NCBI GenBank assembly: GCA_034440635.1
Contig: JAOTON010000977.1
Coordinates: forward strand, 1,775,001 to 1,839,000
Reading direction: 5' to 3'
DNA: 64,000 nt
Source: Lepas anatifera
Taxonomy: Eukaryota > Arthropoda > Thecostraca > Lepadidae
The notes below the pieces were generated by a model. The model worked only from the letters and a program-made list of their open reading frames with translations, searched no databases and was not told the origin of the DNA. The position numbers and the translations under genes are program-made. How positions within the stretch are numbered: the stretch's first letter is position 1; each line of letters opens with the position of its first letter. Positions 1 through 11,534 of this stretch are shown piece after piece.

Positions 1-1598
1 TTTCGCCGTCAGTGAGTGATTGTGAATGCCAGATCCAAACTCCGCACTAAACATTACATAAAGCAATATGTTTAGCCTCCAAAATTGGTTATTCCCAAAA
101 AAATCTAAAATGTAGCGCACAACAGCAAAAATCTCATGGAAGTCACCATAGGTTACGGAGGTCAAGTAAGATCAAACAGGGTGGTAAATGTCACAAGAGG
201 CCATCGAATACCACCGAAGCCCAACGAATGGCATAACATGTCTGACATCCAAGCCTAGCCCGCGGGAAAGCTACAAATGCCTAAAAACTGAAAATCAGCC
301 TTACCATCCGGAAATTGCCTCATAGTTCAGTGGCCGAATGTGGCACAGATATTATTTTTTTGTTCAGAAGATGCCGCAACGAGTTTTCCACAAGCTTTGG
401 AAAAGCAGCGCGCCTACCGCTACAGCAGTAAGGTCATATCCGAAAAGCATGCAAGATGGGTTGCAACAGCCTGCCTGTAGGGCCGACGGTGAACTCTCTG
501 GAATCTCCAGCCGACTGTGCCACAACCACAGAGCTCAAGTGTCGCTGGGTGACTTGAGTGTCAGTGTGGCTGGACGGAACTAGGCCGTGGTCGGAGCGAC
601 ATCGCCCGCCCCGTTTACAGCGGAGCGGTGCGTCGCCCGACAGCGGGTCGCCGGCGCTGGAGGTGGCGGTGTCGCTTTCCTTTGGGAGTGCTTGTCGGCT
701 CTGACACGCGGCCGGGGAGGGAGAGAGTGATCAGCCACTACTGGCGCGGTCTCGGGTGGCTCGCCCGTACACCCTGGCACGCCGCTGACACCCGGCTGAT
801 GGGCGGCGCTTCTCCCAAACACCGCTTGCTCTTGGTCATGAATGCTAAACGGCAGAGAACGTCCGGTAAGAGGCTAACGTCAGCACTTCTTATGACAGAG
901 GCAGACCAGCTGGGTTTGAACATGACGCCCTGTCCTCACGGACGGTTTCATCTCCTGTGCATTGCTCGTGGCTTCATTATTATTTGGTCTTAGTCTCGCC
1001 GTATTTAAACCGTTGCTTCTACAACCCAGTTTAAATAACATGTATACGATGGCGATCCACTTCCTCTCCAGAGGTGGTGATTAGTCACGTCCTGACCAAG
1101 GGAACAATTCAAGGAAGCCACCGCCGCACCGGTGTCAAGGGGCAGAACATGTAGTTGCATACAGTTAGGAGGCCATTAGTCACCTTGGGAAAGCACGGGT
1201 GACGAGCCGTGAACTAACCAGGCCTACCAATTTGCTCCTAGATGAAGGTACTTTGCAACTCAATAGAGATTGATGGGGCAATGATACCAGGCTCCCGTCT
1301 CATGACATTGTTTTACGTCCACCGTGGTTAACACAGATAGCCGGTAACACCTGGTAAAAATTGATACACAAGAGCATACAACCAAAGCCGAAAGTATTCT
1401 GGTGTTGACGGGCCCAGGAAAGTATCAAGTGGATTAGTGCGGTGTTGACGACAAAAAGCTGCCGTCCACGCTCTCTTCTTGCATTGTCTCTGCGTCGCGT
1501 CCATTGTCCACTGTTCATTCTTCCTGCTGCCCTTGATCATCTGCAGATAGTGGCAGCCCAGCGCAACCAATGGTCATCTCTCTCCGCTCTCCGCTCTC

Positions 1599-1600
<2 letters not shown>
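1..1600. other. No recognised gene; GC-rich patch
   Basis: I see no recognisable gene. Short open frames here resemble no family I know. Positions about 585-830 are distinctly CpG-rich compared with the flanks and could be a promoter or non-coding first exon of a gene outside the window, but there is no direct support. Confidence 0.4.

Positions 1601-1651
<51 letters not shown>
1601..1651. repeat. (CT)n microsatellite
   Basis: About 25 uninterrupted CT dinucleotides, preceded by four short CTCTCCG-type units at 1579-1600. Simple-sequence repeat with no coding content. Confidence 0.97.
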
Positions 1652-1653
<2 letters not shown>

Positions 1654-2633
1654 GGTCGGATTAGATACCCTTTAGAAATTGACCAGCGGTTATACCCTGA
1701 TCAGTTTGCGTGCCATAATTAATCCTTCTCACGCCGGTTACGTTTTAATCTGAATACCGCGGGGCTATTACAAGCATTTAATGTCAGGCAAGGGGCGAAT
1801 TTCATTTTCCATGTCATATAACTCAGCATTCCCCACTCAGACGCCAATATGTAGAAGAAAGAAAGGTAGGCGGGGAAAGTGGTGGACAAAAAGAGGAGGA
1901 ATGTGGGCGGACGTGCTGATTGCCTGAGGGGCTTGCCTTTGAACCGCACCGGTATCGAAGAAGAGCAACGTCACGGATACAATGCATTGTGACTGGAGAC
2001 GTAGACGTCAGAAAAGTTACAACAGCTACCTGTCCGACAACTATGACCAAAAGTTCATGCATAGCAAGAAACTGAAGAGAGAAGTTCCTCGCCAGCGCTC
2101 CCCCTGGGTGATAATGCATGGCCTACGCCGCGGCGGCGTCTGGCGAGTGTGCACGTTGCATCCGGGCGACTTCTCTTGCCGACGCCCCGAACCCGCCACT
2201 ATAAACTCCTGCTTGCTAGATGAGTTATAGCCGAAGCGGCTCGTTTGTGCCAGCTAACAGTGAGACCATTAACTGCTTTGTGAATGGCCGAGTCTACCGA
2301 AATGAGGCACGATAGCAGGCCGTCCCAGAACAGGCAATGTGACGTCATCACTTCCGGAAGGTGTGAAAGGTGTCATTCATCAATAACCGTTGAGGTGTAG
2401 GGATGCACCCATTGCAGAGGTGGCGGCGTCGACCCTTGAAACCCTGCTGTAACAGGTTGTGGGAGATAAGACTACATCTTATTGGACGTAAGCATCTTAG
2501 GTTGTCACGCGTTCACTTTAATCATGCAAAGAGCCCGGCAGTAAAATTAGGTAAGCTACATCATTGCGTTCTTTGCGCACAGTTTCTTGGTGTATTGTTC
2601 AACACAGGTGCCTTATGAGCAAGGAATGACATT

Positions 2634-2636
<3 letters not shown>
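1652..2636. other. No recognised gene
   Basis: Nothing recognisable on either strand. A small GC-rich patch lies at about 2,100-2,200. The stretch ends at the (AT)n tract that borders the Penelope-like element. Confidence 0.4.

Positions 2637-2671
<35 letters not shown>
2637..2671. repeat. (AT)n microsatellite, left of Penelope-like element
   Basis: Pure AT dinucleotide tract that abuts the left end of the Penelope-like element. A second AT tract (6560-6611) sits just beyond the right end, so the element probably landed in, or created, an AT repeat. Confidence 0.95.
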
Positions 2672-2673
<2 letters not shown>

Positions 2674-2723
2674 ATAACACACTTATTCCATGGACGTTTC
2701 GATGTATTTACATCTTTTTCAAC
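2671..2723. repeat. Left 53-bp inverted terminal repeat of the Penelope-like element
   Basis: Exact reverse complement of 6480-6532. It contains a self-complementary hairpin (GATGTA/TACATC) beside GAAACG and a UGAAAAA run when read on the minus strand, an arrangement reminiscent of the hammerhead-ribozyme remnants reported for Penelope-like element ends. The canonical CUGANGA box is not intact. Confidence 0.95.
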
Positions 2724-2753
2724 GTCATCTTTTTCGACGGTTCAAGTATCTGC

Positions 2754-4246
2754 ATGCAAGACTTCCGGAACAGAACCCGGGCACCTAACGCAGGCCCAGC
2801 AATGGATCCAGTCTCCGAAGCAATCCAACAAGCGCGCAAAGCTCCAGCTGAACGGTCGAATCCTCAACCTCAGATCGTCCCGGATCAGGAAACCAAGAAA
2901 GAGAGCGGCAATTGGAAAGAAACCAGCAGAGAACACAGGCCACCAATCAGCAAGCTGAGGCGGGTTGCCGTGAAAATAGAAAATTCCCTGTCCCACAGGG
3001 AGTTTCTTACCAGGTGTCTACAAGAAGGTGTTATACCTCGGGGGTTCCAGCTGAAATGGACCTGCCACTTCGGACTGTCCGATGAGGTATCCCGGATCCT
3101 GAGACAGTCATCGGAGGAACTCGTCAAGACATGCAAGCGACTTGCAGAGGACAAGGTAAATTCGCTAGAGTGTGATTTTGAGCGGCTTTTAGAACAGGTT
3201 AAATTGTTAGGTAGTGAGGAGGAGACGATTACAACACTGGGGCTCGTTCGGGGGACAGGGAGCGGGCGAGGAAAGAGGCTCGAGTGAGGAAAACTGCCAA
3301 ACTAAAAAGTCTGCTAAGTTCCCGTGGGCTAAATAGAGGGATTGCCGGCATGGAGGGGGCTAAGGTTCCCGTGGGAATAGGTGTGGAAAGTACCGTGGAA
3401 TCAGGACAGGATAAACATTCGAGTCTGAAGCATCTGGATAGAGAAAAAGAGGAAGAGCAAACGTGGGGAGACAGGCCTCAGCAGCAGGGCGGGAAAGATG
3501 GGGCGGTGGTCGATAGGAAGATGAAGTCGGGAGATAGGGATAAGGCCAATAAAAGAAACGGGTCCATGGGGCGTCAGAAAGAGGAGAAGGTAGAGGTGGT
3601 TAACTTGTCGGACCGTGCCTTATCAACCGTGGAAGAGCGCGTGCTTAAGAGGGGTCTGTCATTTGTGCCATCTCGCCGCCAGCCCGTAGCTCAACTGGTT
3701 GCGGAACTAGGAGAATGGGCTAGGCTCATGAGGCTAAGAGAGTTCTGGTCGGACAGGGAGCACGGCGTGGACGTAGGACAGACACCACAAGACCCAGACA
3801 GTAGGTTTAAGGAGTCTACATGGACGCCACCGAAAGGCAGGGACCCCTGGTTGGATATGTATCTGGAGGAAGTCACTACCGCTATAGTGAGGGGTCTCAA
3901 AAAACATAGCAGTAGTAACCTGACGAAGGAGGAGGACGAGGCTCTATCAAGCCTAGTAAGAGACGAAAGCATTATCATAAGACCGGCTGACAAGGGCTCT
4001 TCGTTCGTCATTCTTAATAGGGACGATTATGTGTCTAAGCTTGAGAGTGAGCTGGGAGATGATAAGGTGTACGAGCCGACCGATGGTGATGTCACCAAGA
4101 AGGTGCATCGGAAGGTGTCGAACCTAGTAAAACACCTAAAAATAAGGTACATTGGCCCCCACCAGAGTAAGTATATGAACCCACACAACCCAAGACCGGG
4201 GCAAGTTCAGGGCAACCCCAAGCTCCACAAACCAGGTGTTCCCTAA
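2754..4246 (+). pseudogene. Penelope-like element, N-terminal and start of RT (frame broken)
   Basis: Two overlapping open segments (2754-3287 and 3251-4246) read into each other in different frames near 3245, so a small indel has broken one original frame. The first segment is rich in charged residues. The second is basic and highly charged, then shows the start of the reverse-transcriptase domain: SSLVRDESIIIRPADKGSSF at about 3943-4002 (the K-x-D/ADKGS region typical of Penelope RTs) and GNPKLHKPGVP at 4213-4245. A stop follows at once because of another one-base frame break at about 4243. The 3284 start is a GTG and is not a true initiation site. Identity as Penelope RT is secure; the N-terminal function is unknown. 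Confidence 0.85.
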
Positions 4247-5190
4247 GGACCATAATAAGCGGGAGGGGCCATGCGACCGAAGCGGTCGCCGCAATAGCTG
4301 AGGTTCAGTTACGCTCGCATGTAGAAAGTCAGGACACATACATCCGGGACACTGGGGATTTCATAGAGAAGCTCTCAAAGATAGCCCAACCTATAACGAA
4401 CCTCGGAGGCCACGTCCCGCTCTTATTCTGTATGGACGTATGTAAACTGTATCCTAGTGTCCCACGGGACGAGGGGCTACAAGCATGTCGGGACGCGTTG
4501 AATGAGAGAACAGACAGACAAATACCCACAGAGGAAGTCATTCAGATGATTGAGCTTGTTTTGGACAACAATAATTTCAAGGTCAGAGAAGGTTCAGATT
4601 TCATCCAAAAGGATGGTACGGCCATAGGGTCCCGTTTGGGACGAAATTATGCATGCACTTATATGGGGGCATGGGAGAAGCTTCTGCTGGAACGATCACC
4701 GCACAGGCCCATGTTCATGTGGCGGTTCATAGACGACATATGGGGGATTTGGTTGTGCGGGGAAGAGGCTCTCAATGAGTTCCACCGGCAGGCCAACAAT
4801 ATCCATCAAAACATCAAGGTAGAACTCCGTGCCTCGCCACAGCGAATCGAATTCCTGGACGTGATTGTAAAACTAGATTCGGGTGGCTTCCTGAGCACTG
4901 ACCTGTTTGAGAAACCATCCGATTCGAAGTCTTACCTGCATTTTGAGTCTGATCATCCGGCACATGTCAAGACAGCAGTCCCTTTTGGTCTAGGAGTACG
5001 GATAAAACGGATCTGTTCTGACAATGATAGTTACCGGAATCGAAGGGAGGAGCTGAAATCCCGCCTGCATCAAAGGGGCTACCCTTCAAAGATAATTGAA
5101 AAGGAGCTAAGAAAGGTAGACAGGATCAAGAGGGAGAATTTGTTTGGGAAAAGGAAGGGGGAGAATAAGCAGCAGGCGTCAGTCCTTTAA
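4247..5190 (+). pseudogene. Penelope-like element, reverse transcriptase core
   Basis: Continues the RT in the next frame. Visible motifs are MDVCKLYPSVP at 4432-4464 (RT motif A with its aspartate), DGTAIGSRLG (motif B region) at about 4612-4641, and FIDDIWGIW at 4726-4752, where FIDD is the catalytic motif C. The thumb region follows to about 5120. The open segment ends at 5190 because of a frame break between about 5165 and 5190; the next segment (from 5144) carries on in another frame. The enzyme would copy the element RNA by target-primed reverse transcription. The catalytic aspartates are preserved although the frame is broken. Confidence 0.9.
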
Positions 5191-5800
5191 TTTTGACATA
5201 CTCACGGTTCCTTCCGGATGTGAGGAATATCCTGAAGAGAAAAAGGTACATTTTGGAGCGATCAGACAGGCTAAGGAAAATGTTTCCAAAAACCCAATGA
5301 CAGCTTATAGGAGGGGGAGGAACCTAAAAGACATATTGGTGCACCAGAAGACAGCGAGGGCGGTGGGAGCCAGACACGGGAGGGAGGACTGCGGGAAGGA
5401 CTGCGTCATATGCAAGCGGTGGTACACTGGTGTTTCGTTGCAAGGGACGAAAGGGCAGGTATGGTATGATAAGACTATTGGCTGTAGGACAAGCAACGTT
5501 GTTTATGGCATCTGGTGCAATAAGTGTGGTGTGGTGTGTTATGTTGGGGAGACCGGGGATTTGATGTATACCAGGATGCAGAACCATATGTCATCAATTC
5601 GCTCACCTGGGCTGGGAGGCAGGCTGCCGGTCACCCAGCACTTCCTCCAGACCGACCATACCATCGATGATGTTGCGTTCCTGGGATTAGAGAGGGTATG
5701 GGGCCGCTCCCATCTCCAGAGAAGAGAAAGGGAGAGAAGGTGGATATGCCTTCTTGGCACCTACCACAAGGAGGGAGGGGTAAACATGAGACTGGGATAA
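5191..5800 (+). pseudogene. Penelope-like element, linker and GIY-YIG endonuclease
   Basis: C-terminal segment, readable from 5144. It shows a Cys-rich linker (CGKDCVIC at about 5393-5416), then VVYGIWCNKC at 5498-5527 and CYVGET at 5537-5554. Together these form the split GIY...YIG core, followed by the helix MYTRMQNH with the conserved arginine. This nuclease nicks target DNA for retrotransposition. It ends at a natural stop near 5800. The reading is unbroken within this segment, so decay is concentrated upstream. Confidence 0.9.
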
Positions 5801-6479
5801 GTAAACCAATGGGATCTGAGGTAGCTAAATGGGGGTTATACGTGAGGTTACTGAGGTTACTAATGGTTACTTATACGTGAGAGGTGCGTGTGCCCTACAT
5901 ATATGCATGAAAAATAAGCTGTAGCGGGGATATGTATCAGAGACCTAGAAAGTGATACGAATTCGATTAGAGGTATACTGTACCAGCTTAAAATGTGCCG
6001 TGCCCGGATAAGAAGACTTTTGCTTTTGCACAGTTGTGTTTAATTTGGCATTACAATGCCCTTAATTCAGGCCGCCATAATTATGTTGTTGTAATGATAC
6101 ACTGGGTTGTCGCGTTTGGATTATCAAGGTAGACAATAAAATGTATCGGTAGATATTTATTTCAACCCCAGAAAGGAGGACTAATTCGACTAGGAGCATA
6201 GTTTATCGGTTCATTATGTGTCATGCTTTGATACAAGGTGTATTCGTAATTTTAAGTATTTACGTTTAAAGTTGGTCGGACAATAACCTTAATCCAGTTC
6301 GCCTTAACTGTATTATTGTGATTTGTGGTGTCCGGCCGGGTTGTCGCGTATGGTCGATAATTAAATCTTTCTGTGTCGGGGTTGAGTATAAAAGAGTCAC
6401 GTTGCTGTTAGTGATTCATATGATTAGCTGTTTTCCGAACTACCGTGTGGCAGTCGGAGCAGATGTGGAGTGCCGCCAT
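5801..6479. other. 3' non-coding part of the Penelope-like element
   Basis: AT-rich non-coding sequence between the endonuclease stop and the right inverted end. No further gene or structured motif is apparent apart from short repeats of GGTTACT near 5844-5872. Confidence 0.6.
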
Positions 6480-6532
6480 GTTGAAAAAGATGTAAATACA
6501 TCGAAACGTCCATGGAATAAGTGTGTTATCTT
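6480..6532. repeat. Right 53-bp inverted terminal repeat of the Penelope-like element
   Basis: Perfect reverse complement of 2671-2723. Read on the plus strand it has UGAAAAA, then a GATGTA-AA-TACATC stem, then GAAACGTC: a hammerhead-like order with one base too many before the stem. Confidence 0.95.
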
Positions 6533-6558
6533 ATATTAAGTGCGGCAAGATTGTAACA

Positions 6559-6559
<1 letters not shown>

Positions 6560-6611
<52 letters not shown>
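6560..6611. repeat. (AT)n microsatellite, right of Penelope-like element
   Basis: Pure AT dinucleotide run about 25 bp beyond the right end of the Penelope-like element; partner of the 2637-2671 tract. Confidence 0.96.
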
Positions 6612-6614
<3 letters not shown>

Positions 6615-7560
6615 TTATCTATGACATTGGTAAACATTATGCGTAAACCGGAACTATCTGTCTATTTTTCCCGGATACTTATCACCGTCATACTAGCGGC
6701 GGTCAATTTCGCTTTATAACTGCAAAGATGTCCTGATCTTACGGTGTTGGGAGCTTGCCACTGATTGAGGATATTTTCAGCATTCTTGAATCGATCAGAG
6801 AATTTCCCTTTACTGTCGAATTGTGAGCTCTTGGTGGGGAAGTTTCCCATGCCGAACTAGAATTTCTCACGTGTTTTGCTCTCTTGCCGTCACCTTCGCC
6901 ATTAATGAGATGCCAATGATAACCCTTCACCGCCTGGGTGGTCCGATTGGACCCCCTCCGGTTTTTGCGAATGATTCCGAGCCGATTTGAATGAGGACGC
7001 GTCACTTTGTACCCTCCTGGGGTGATTAATTTGACAACTTCTGACAAACAATTTGAATCAAGTCAGGTTAGGTCAATGAGCTATGACGCCATTTTTAAAC
7101 CCATTTAAGGTAACTATGTTGTTTTTAAAGTGAAGCTGACATAACCAGGGTGTAACTTGGCTTTTAAAAGGGGTCTCTTATCAGGTCTCTAAACATAATT
7201 CGAAAGCTCCTGAAAGGAAAAATATGTGTGCTGATATCCATTTTGATATCAGGTTAATATCAAGGTCACCAGAGGTCAGCGAAGGTTATGGTTTTGAAAC
7301 TGTTGGTGTCTTCAACGTTTGAACGAGATGAGATAAAGCAAGAAATGTGGTATCATAATGACGAGCATGACCCAACGAGAATCAAAGAATCGAATGGTAT
7401 ACAGCATGACTCTGAAGTTATTATTTCACATTGACCTTAGGTCAACGTCAGATAATGTTTAAACTTTTCCAAAATTGATTGAAGCAAACAACACGATGTT
7501 ACAATACACCCGTCAAGGACAAGCGTCGGGTTACAGAACAAGTCAGAAGTTGATAATAGT
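6612..7560. other. Non-coding; AGGTCA-rich element remnant at about 7,050-7,450
   Basis: No gene seen. From about 7,050 to 7,450 the sequence is dense in AGGTCA/TGACCT half-sites and phrases shared with the TTAA elements at 15.6-24.3 kb (for example AGGTCACCAGAGGTCA). It is probably a diverged copy of one of those elements; clean ends were not found. Confidence 0.5.
7263..7278 (+). promoter_or_regulatory. DR4-type nuclear-receptor half-site pair
   Basis: AGGTCA-CCAG-AGGTCA: two consensus nuclear-receptor half-sites as a direct repeat with 4-bp spacing, followed four bases later by AGGTTA. The match to the DR4 consensus is exact; occupancy is unknown. Confidence 0.45.
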
Positions 7561-7569
7561 TATTGTTTT

Positions 7570-7870
7570 ACACCGTTTGCCATTGGCGGACGCAGGGGGG
7601 GACATTCCGGCCATGAAGCCCCCAAGCACTGAAGGGGGGGCAACTATCTTTCCCCTCCCCCCAAAGGCCGGAGAAATTGTTGAAAAAAGGTGTTTACACT
7701 AGGTCTGTCGAGCAAAAAAATTCCCTCCCCCAGGAGAGTGACCATGCACTTGGAGAGGTAGCTTATACTAGGTCTGTCGAGCACCCAAATCGCACGTCCC
7801 ACCACTCCCCCCCAGGAGGAGAAGCAGACATGGGTTTGCCCTCCCCCAAAAAAACTCGGGTTTGAATCAA
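7570..7870. repeat. Small G/C-run repeat element with internal ~75-bp duplication
   Basis: Starts with GGCGGACGCAGGGGGG and ends in CCCCCAAAAAAACTCGGG. Inside, CTAGGTCTGTCGAGCA occurs twice about 75 bp apart (near 7,700 and 7,770). Non-coding; looks like a small non-autonomous DNA element or its remnant, type unassigned. Confidence 0.4.
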
Positions 7871-10800
7871 CCCCTGCCGTTTGCACGTATACATGATTGA
7901 AAGGGCAGTAAGCAAGTAAAATGACAAAAAACAGACAAACAGTAAATTCTGAGACATTATTACAAAAGAAATGATTCGAAGCTACCCATCCGATTTGTTG
8001 TTCTTATTGCAACTGGTCATTGCAAGGCACATCATTGGCCAATTCCTTCCACACCGATGGATCAAACACTTTCTTGAAGCGTGCAGCTATGGCACGTATA
8101 TTGCGCGATCCAACTGTTTGTCACAGTTTTAGGGACCATTTTACCGAAAAGACGATAATCTCCATCCCCTCCCCGGCTCGATTCCGCTTCCATCGAAATC
8201 ATGCGCCGCCACAACCATTTATGCTCCAGCACCCCTGCTTACTAGCTATTTACCGGTTTTGGACAGACACATGTGAAAATATATGATCCTTCAGAGTAAA
8301 AAAACTTCAAACAGGTAAAACTGTGTTCAAATAAATGCAATGCCTGGAATTAAGTAACCAACATGCGTCAGTGACGATATGAGAGTGACTAAACGTCACA
8401 GTGCCGCAGCGTCCTAGGTCAAATGAAAATGAATTAAACGGACAGCTGGTCCTGGGCACCCGTTGAAATACGCGTGGCGGCTTAGGGACTGCGCATAAAT
8501 CGATTATCAACCAGTTTTTCACAAACGAATACATCATCAAGCTGATCTAATCATTCTTCGTTGGCGGTAAACGTTCCTGGGGAGTGAAGACGCGGTAACC
8601 GCATCAAGAAGCAGCAATTCGGCCATTTCTAGAGGGTGACTCGGGTGTTTCCCAACGGCTGAGCGGCGGATATGGGTGTCCCCAAATATGCAGTGCCGTC
8701 CATCCAGCGCATCGCTAATGAGAGATTCGACAGGAAGCTCCGCCCTGCGCGAGGTCGCGCGTTTGAGGCTGTGAGGCGGTGACAGGGGGCGGGCGTGTGT
8801 GCCTCCTTCAGCCCAGCCCTGAGGCGCCGGATTCCGTGCGACGTCCGATGCCGTCACCGCCATTATGCGACCTCCAACCTGTCGATAGCGATCAAAAGAG
8901 GGGCTGACGAGTCCAAGCTCTATCACCAGAGTCTGGTAGGACGAGATCAAACGCAGATATTAGAGATGGAAGCGCCGGTTTACAAAGCCAACTGTCATGG
9001 GTTCAAGTCCTGGCGGGTTGCTCAAGTACATAATGTGTTATTTGAGCCCTAGATATTTCTCCCAATAGGAAGAGAGTTGGCGACAACACTTGATCTAAGC
9101 GGACATTGCACTATGTGCATGTGCATGAACAGTAGAAAACAGCATGGTTCACAATACATGAGAGAGAGAGTGAGAAAAAAAGGTTTCACCATCACAGAAA
9201 TACCTGAAAGACTCGAACATAATTGGGCTGAGAAACTTGGCGCCAGTTTGATTTGTTGTATTAAACCAACGTGGAGCAGCACTTGGTGAAAAATACATGC
9301 ATTTGTGCTTTTTCAGGTTTGAAAACGAAATAACACCCTATATCTTAGATTTTGAAGTTTTTTTCGGCGAAGTGCATTTCGTTATCAATACAAACACAAT
9401 GCTGTTAAGTTTGGACTCTCCATCGCCAGTTGTTTCAGAATTCCACTCGGCAACGCCTTGTAACGTCTGCATGAATACCGCAAATGGACAGAATGGTACA
9501 AAAAACAATATTCACACAAAAGGGTAGACGGAATGCATTTTACTTAAATTGTTTGTACTCGAAAAAATTATATAGAATCAAAGTTATGAGAATAGTTGAA
9601 ATTCGACAAAATTAACGAGCCACCTCGATTTTCTTTTAAATTTTGTTTTTAAATTTAGAATGTTTTAAATTTTGTTTGTCGAAATAGGATTTGCTAACAT
9701 CATTTCCCATTTCATGGTAATGCCATTCGTATACATTCGTATTGTTTGCATTACCTAGACCAGGGATTATTATTTTCATTTCAAAACGTAGCTTTCCTAA
9801 CTTTCCTAGCTTTCCTAGCTTTCATTTCAAAACCGTTCATTATTTGAAAGTTTTACCGTCACTGCGTCATTCATCACCCCAGACGACCTTCCACTCAAAC
9901 CATCGAAACATTCCATGTAGTGTGTTATGGATTGGTCGACTTGCCGAGAAGCTGCTCTACACTTATTCTTTGCTTGTGTAACAATGCGAGCCAGTCCCGT
10001 CGAGTCAGTCACTTCAGAAGCGGGCATTCTACGCGTGGTAGAACCAGCCCATCGAGGCCACTTGACTCTCAGCATCGGTATAAATGTGTCACCTTTGGAG
10101 AGGAATTTGGCAGGAGCGCAGCAGGCGGGGCCGGGGGCCAACACTCACGAGGCGGGCCTGCGCCACACTAGTGGCCGGCGCCGTCGAATCGGGCTGGAAG
10201 TGTCTGGCTGGTGGTGTCAGATGTTTTCATGGAGGCGAGCGCTCGGACTCCAATCACATATTCCCCACATTCACCTATCATCTCAAGCAGAATAGGCCGT
10301 GGATTAATTAGCTTAACAAACAAAAAAACTTTAAGAATGGATAAGACCTCTAACACAGTTCAATAGCCTTGTGTGGCGAGACATTTGTGGACGGTACAAT
10401 ACAAGTGAGCCAGCGGTTGTGATGGGCCACTCAGGCGCGGCCGTCTCCCGCAGCCTCGCCATTACAGCTGGGTTCGGCGCGGCGTGTGGCTTAAATCAAT
10501 CACCTTTACTGCACAACGTCTCAATGGGTGTCGGCCTGGTTGCGGTCCGTTGCGACATCCTGTTTTGCACGTGCAACACACGGCGGCCACGTGCGTCGGT
10601 GATATAAACGTTTGTACAGCACGGGAGGCGTGTCGGCGCCGGCTCTCATAGTTTATATTGCATACAGAATGCAGCATAAGGGCTGCACTGCGGCCTGCTC
10701 GTAACAGCCCGCCGCTGCATCCTGCAGGCTGGGCTTTCAATGCTGGGCTTCAAAGCGTATCACATTCAACTTGATTAAAGGACTGCACTGTTAAGAGCTC

Positions 10801-11024
10801 CAAACTGTAGAGCCTCACCCCATGTAGGTATTTTGATTTACCATCAATTATTGTAATTATTGTAAATAAGCGTCTATCAGAGGCCTTAGCAACATATTTG
10901 TGTACAGGGAAACCAACCCCTACCTGACTAAGACCGGACTAAGCGCGGTAGGTGAAGTCCAAAACATAGTAACGTTTCAAAGGACATCTGAATTCACTTC
11001 TCTCTGAGCGGCCAGCCTGCGCGT
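7871..11024. other. Intergenic; no supported gene
   Basis: Nothing recognisable. About 8,640-8,830 is CpG-rich. At 8,996-9,014 there is GGGTTCAAGTCCTGG, a good match to a tRNA B-box, but no acceptor stem or convincing A-box accompanies it, so at most a tRNA-derived SINE scrap. Positions 9,290-9,800 are AT-rich. Short direct repeats of CTTTCCTA occur at about 9,791-9,822. GC content rises from about 10,000 toward the RASSF gene. Confidence 0.4.
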
Positions 11025-11340
11025 GCTAATTGTACCACTCCCAAGGTACGCGCTGTGCCGTACTGCGGCGCCGCAGCTGCTGCGGCGGCGGTGGCAGTGG
11101 AGCTACAGCCCGGGGCGCCGCGCCGCCGATTGAGTCAGCACCGGCCCCGGGCGACGCGGCGAGATGGTATCGGCAACAGTAGCAGCGCGGGGGCGTGCCG
11201 ACTGCCGTCTGCAGCCTAGCGCCCGCGCCCCGAGCGACAGCCCGGCTGATATCACCGTGCGGCGGCCACACGCGAGCCGGCCTGGTGGGCCGATTAGCAG
11301 CGCTCATGACTTGTGTGATTCAGCAGAGACATGCGTTGGG
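11025..11340 (+). promoter_or_regulatory. CpG-rich region upstream of the RASSF9/10-like gene
   Basis: Strongly GC- and CpG-rich block about 200-500 bp before the coding exon. The coding exon itself begins directly at a splice acceptor, so at least one upstream non-coding exon must exist and this block is a natural candidate. I could not fix a donor site or TATA element. Confidence 0.4.
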
Positions 11341-11534
11341 AGAGGGTAGGCACGCACTGCTGTGAGGTCATCTGTTGTGGCCATCGGTCACAGTTTCCCC
11401 GCGCGATGTTGAAAATAGCGCATTTGAAATGCTTCGGTTACGTACTTACATGCTACGCTCCGAAGTTCCAACGCTACACCGACCTCTTTCGTTGTCTAAA
11501 CACGTACTGACCTTATCTCGTTTCTCTGTTTCAG

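Larger units (their letters stand above)
2671..6532 (+). mobile_element. Penelope-like retroelement (decayed, GIY-YIG type)
   Basis: A ~3.9 kb retroelement. It encodes, in order on the plus strand, a basic N-terminal region, a reverse transcriptase with a FIDD catalytic motif, and a C-terminal GIY-YIG endonuclease; this order is diagnostic of Penelope-like elements. At least three frame breaks (near 3245, 4243 and 5165-5190) make it non-autonomous as it stands. It is bounded by a perfect 53-bp inverted repeat (2671-2723 and 6480-6532), consistent with the partial inverted pseudo-LTR copies known for this group. The ~680 bp after the coding region is non-coding. AT microsatellites flank both sides. 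Confidence 0.93.

Noticed and set aside
3284..3287. Start codon for a second ORF in the Penelope-like element
   Set aside because: The codon is GTG and the upstream sequence in the same frame is continuous with it; this is a frame break in one ORF, not a new start.
6480..6532. Functional hammerhead ribozyme call
   Set aside because: The CUGANGA box is not intact and spacing to stem II is one base too long; kept only as a hypothesis.
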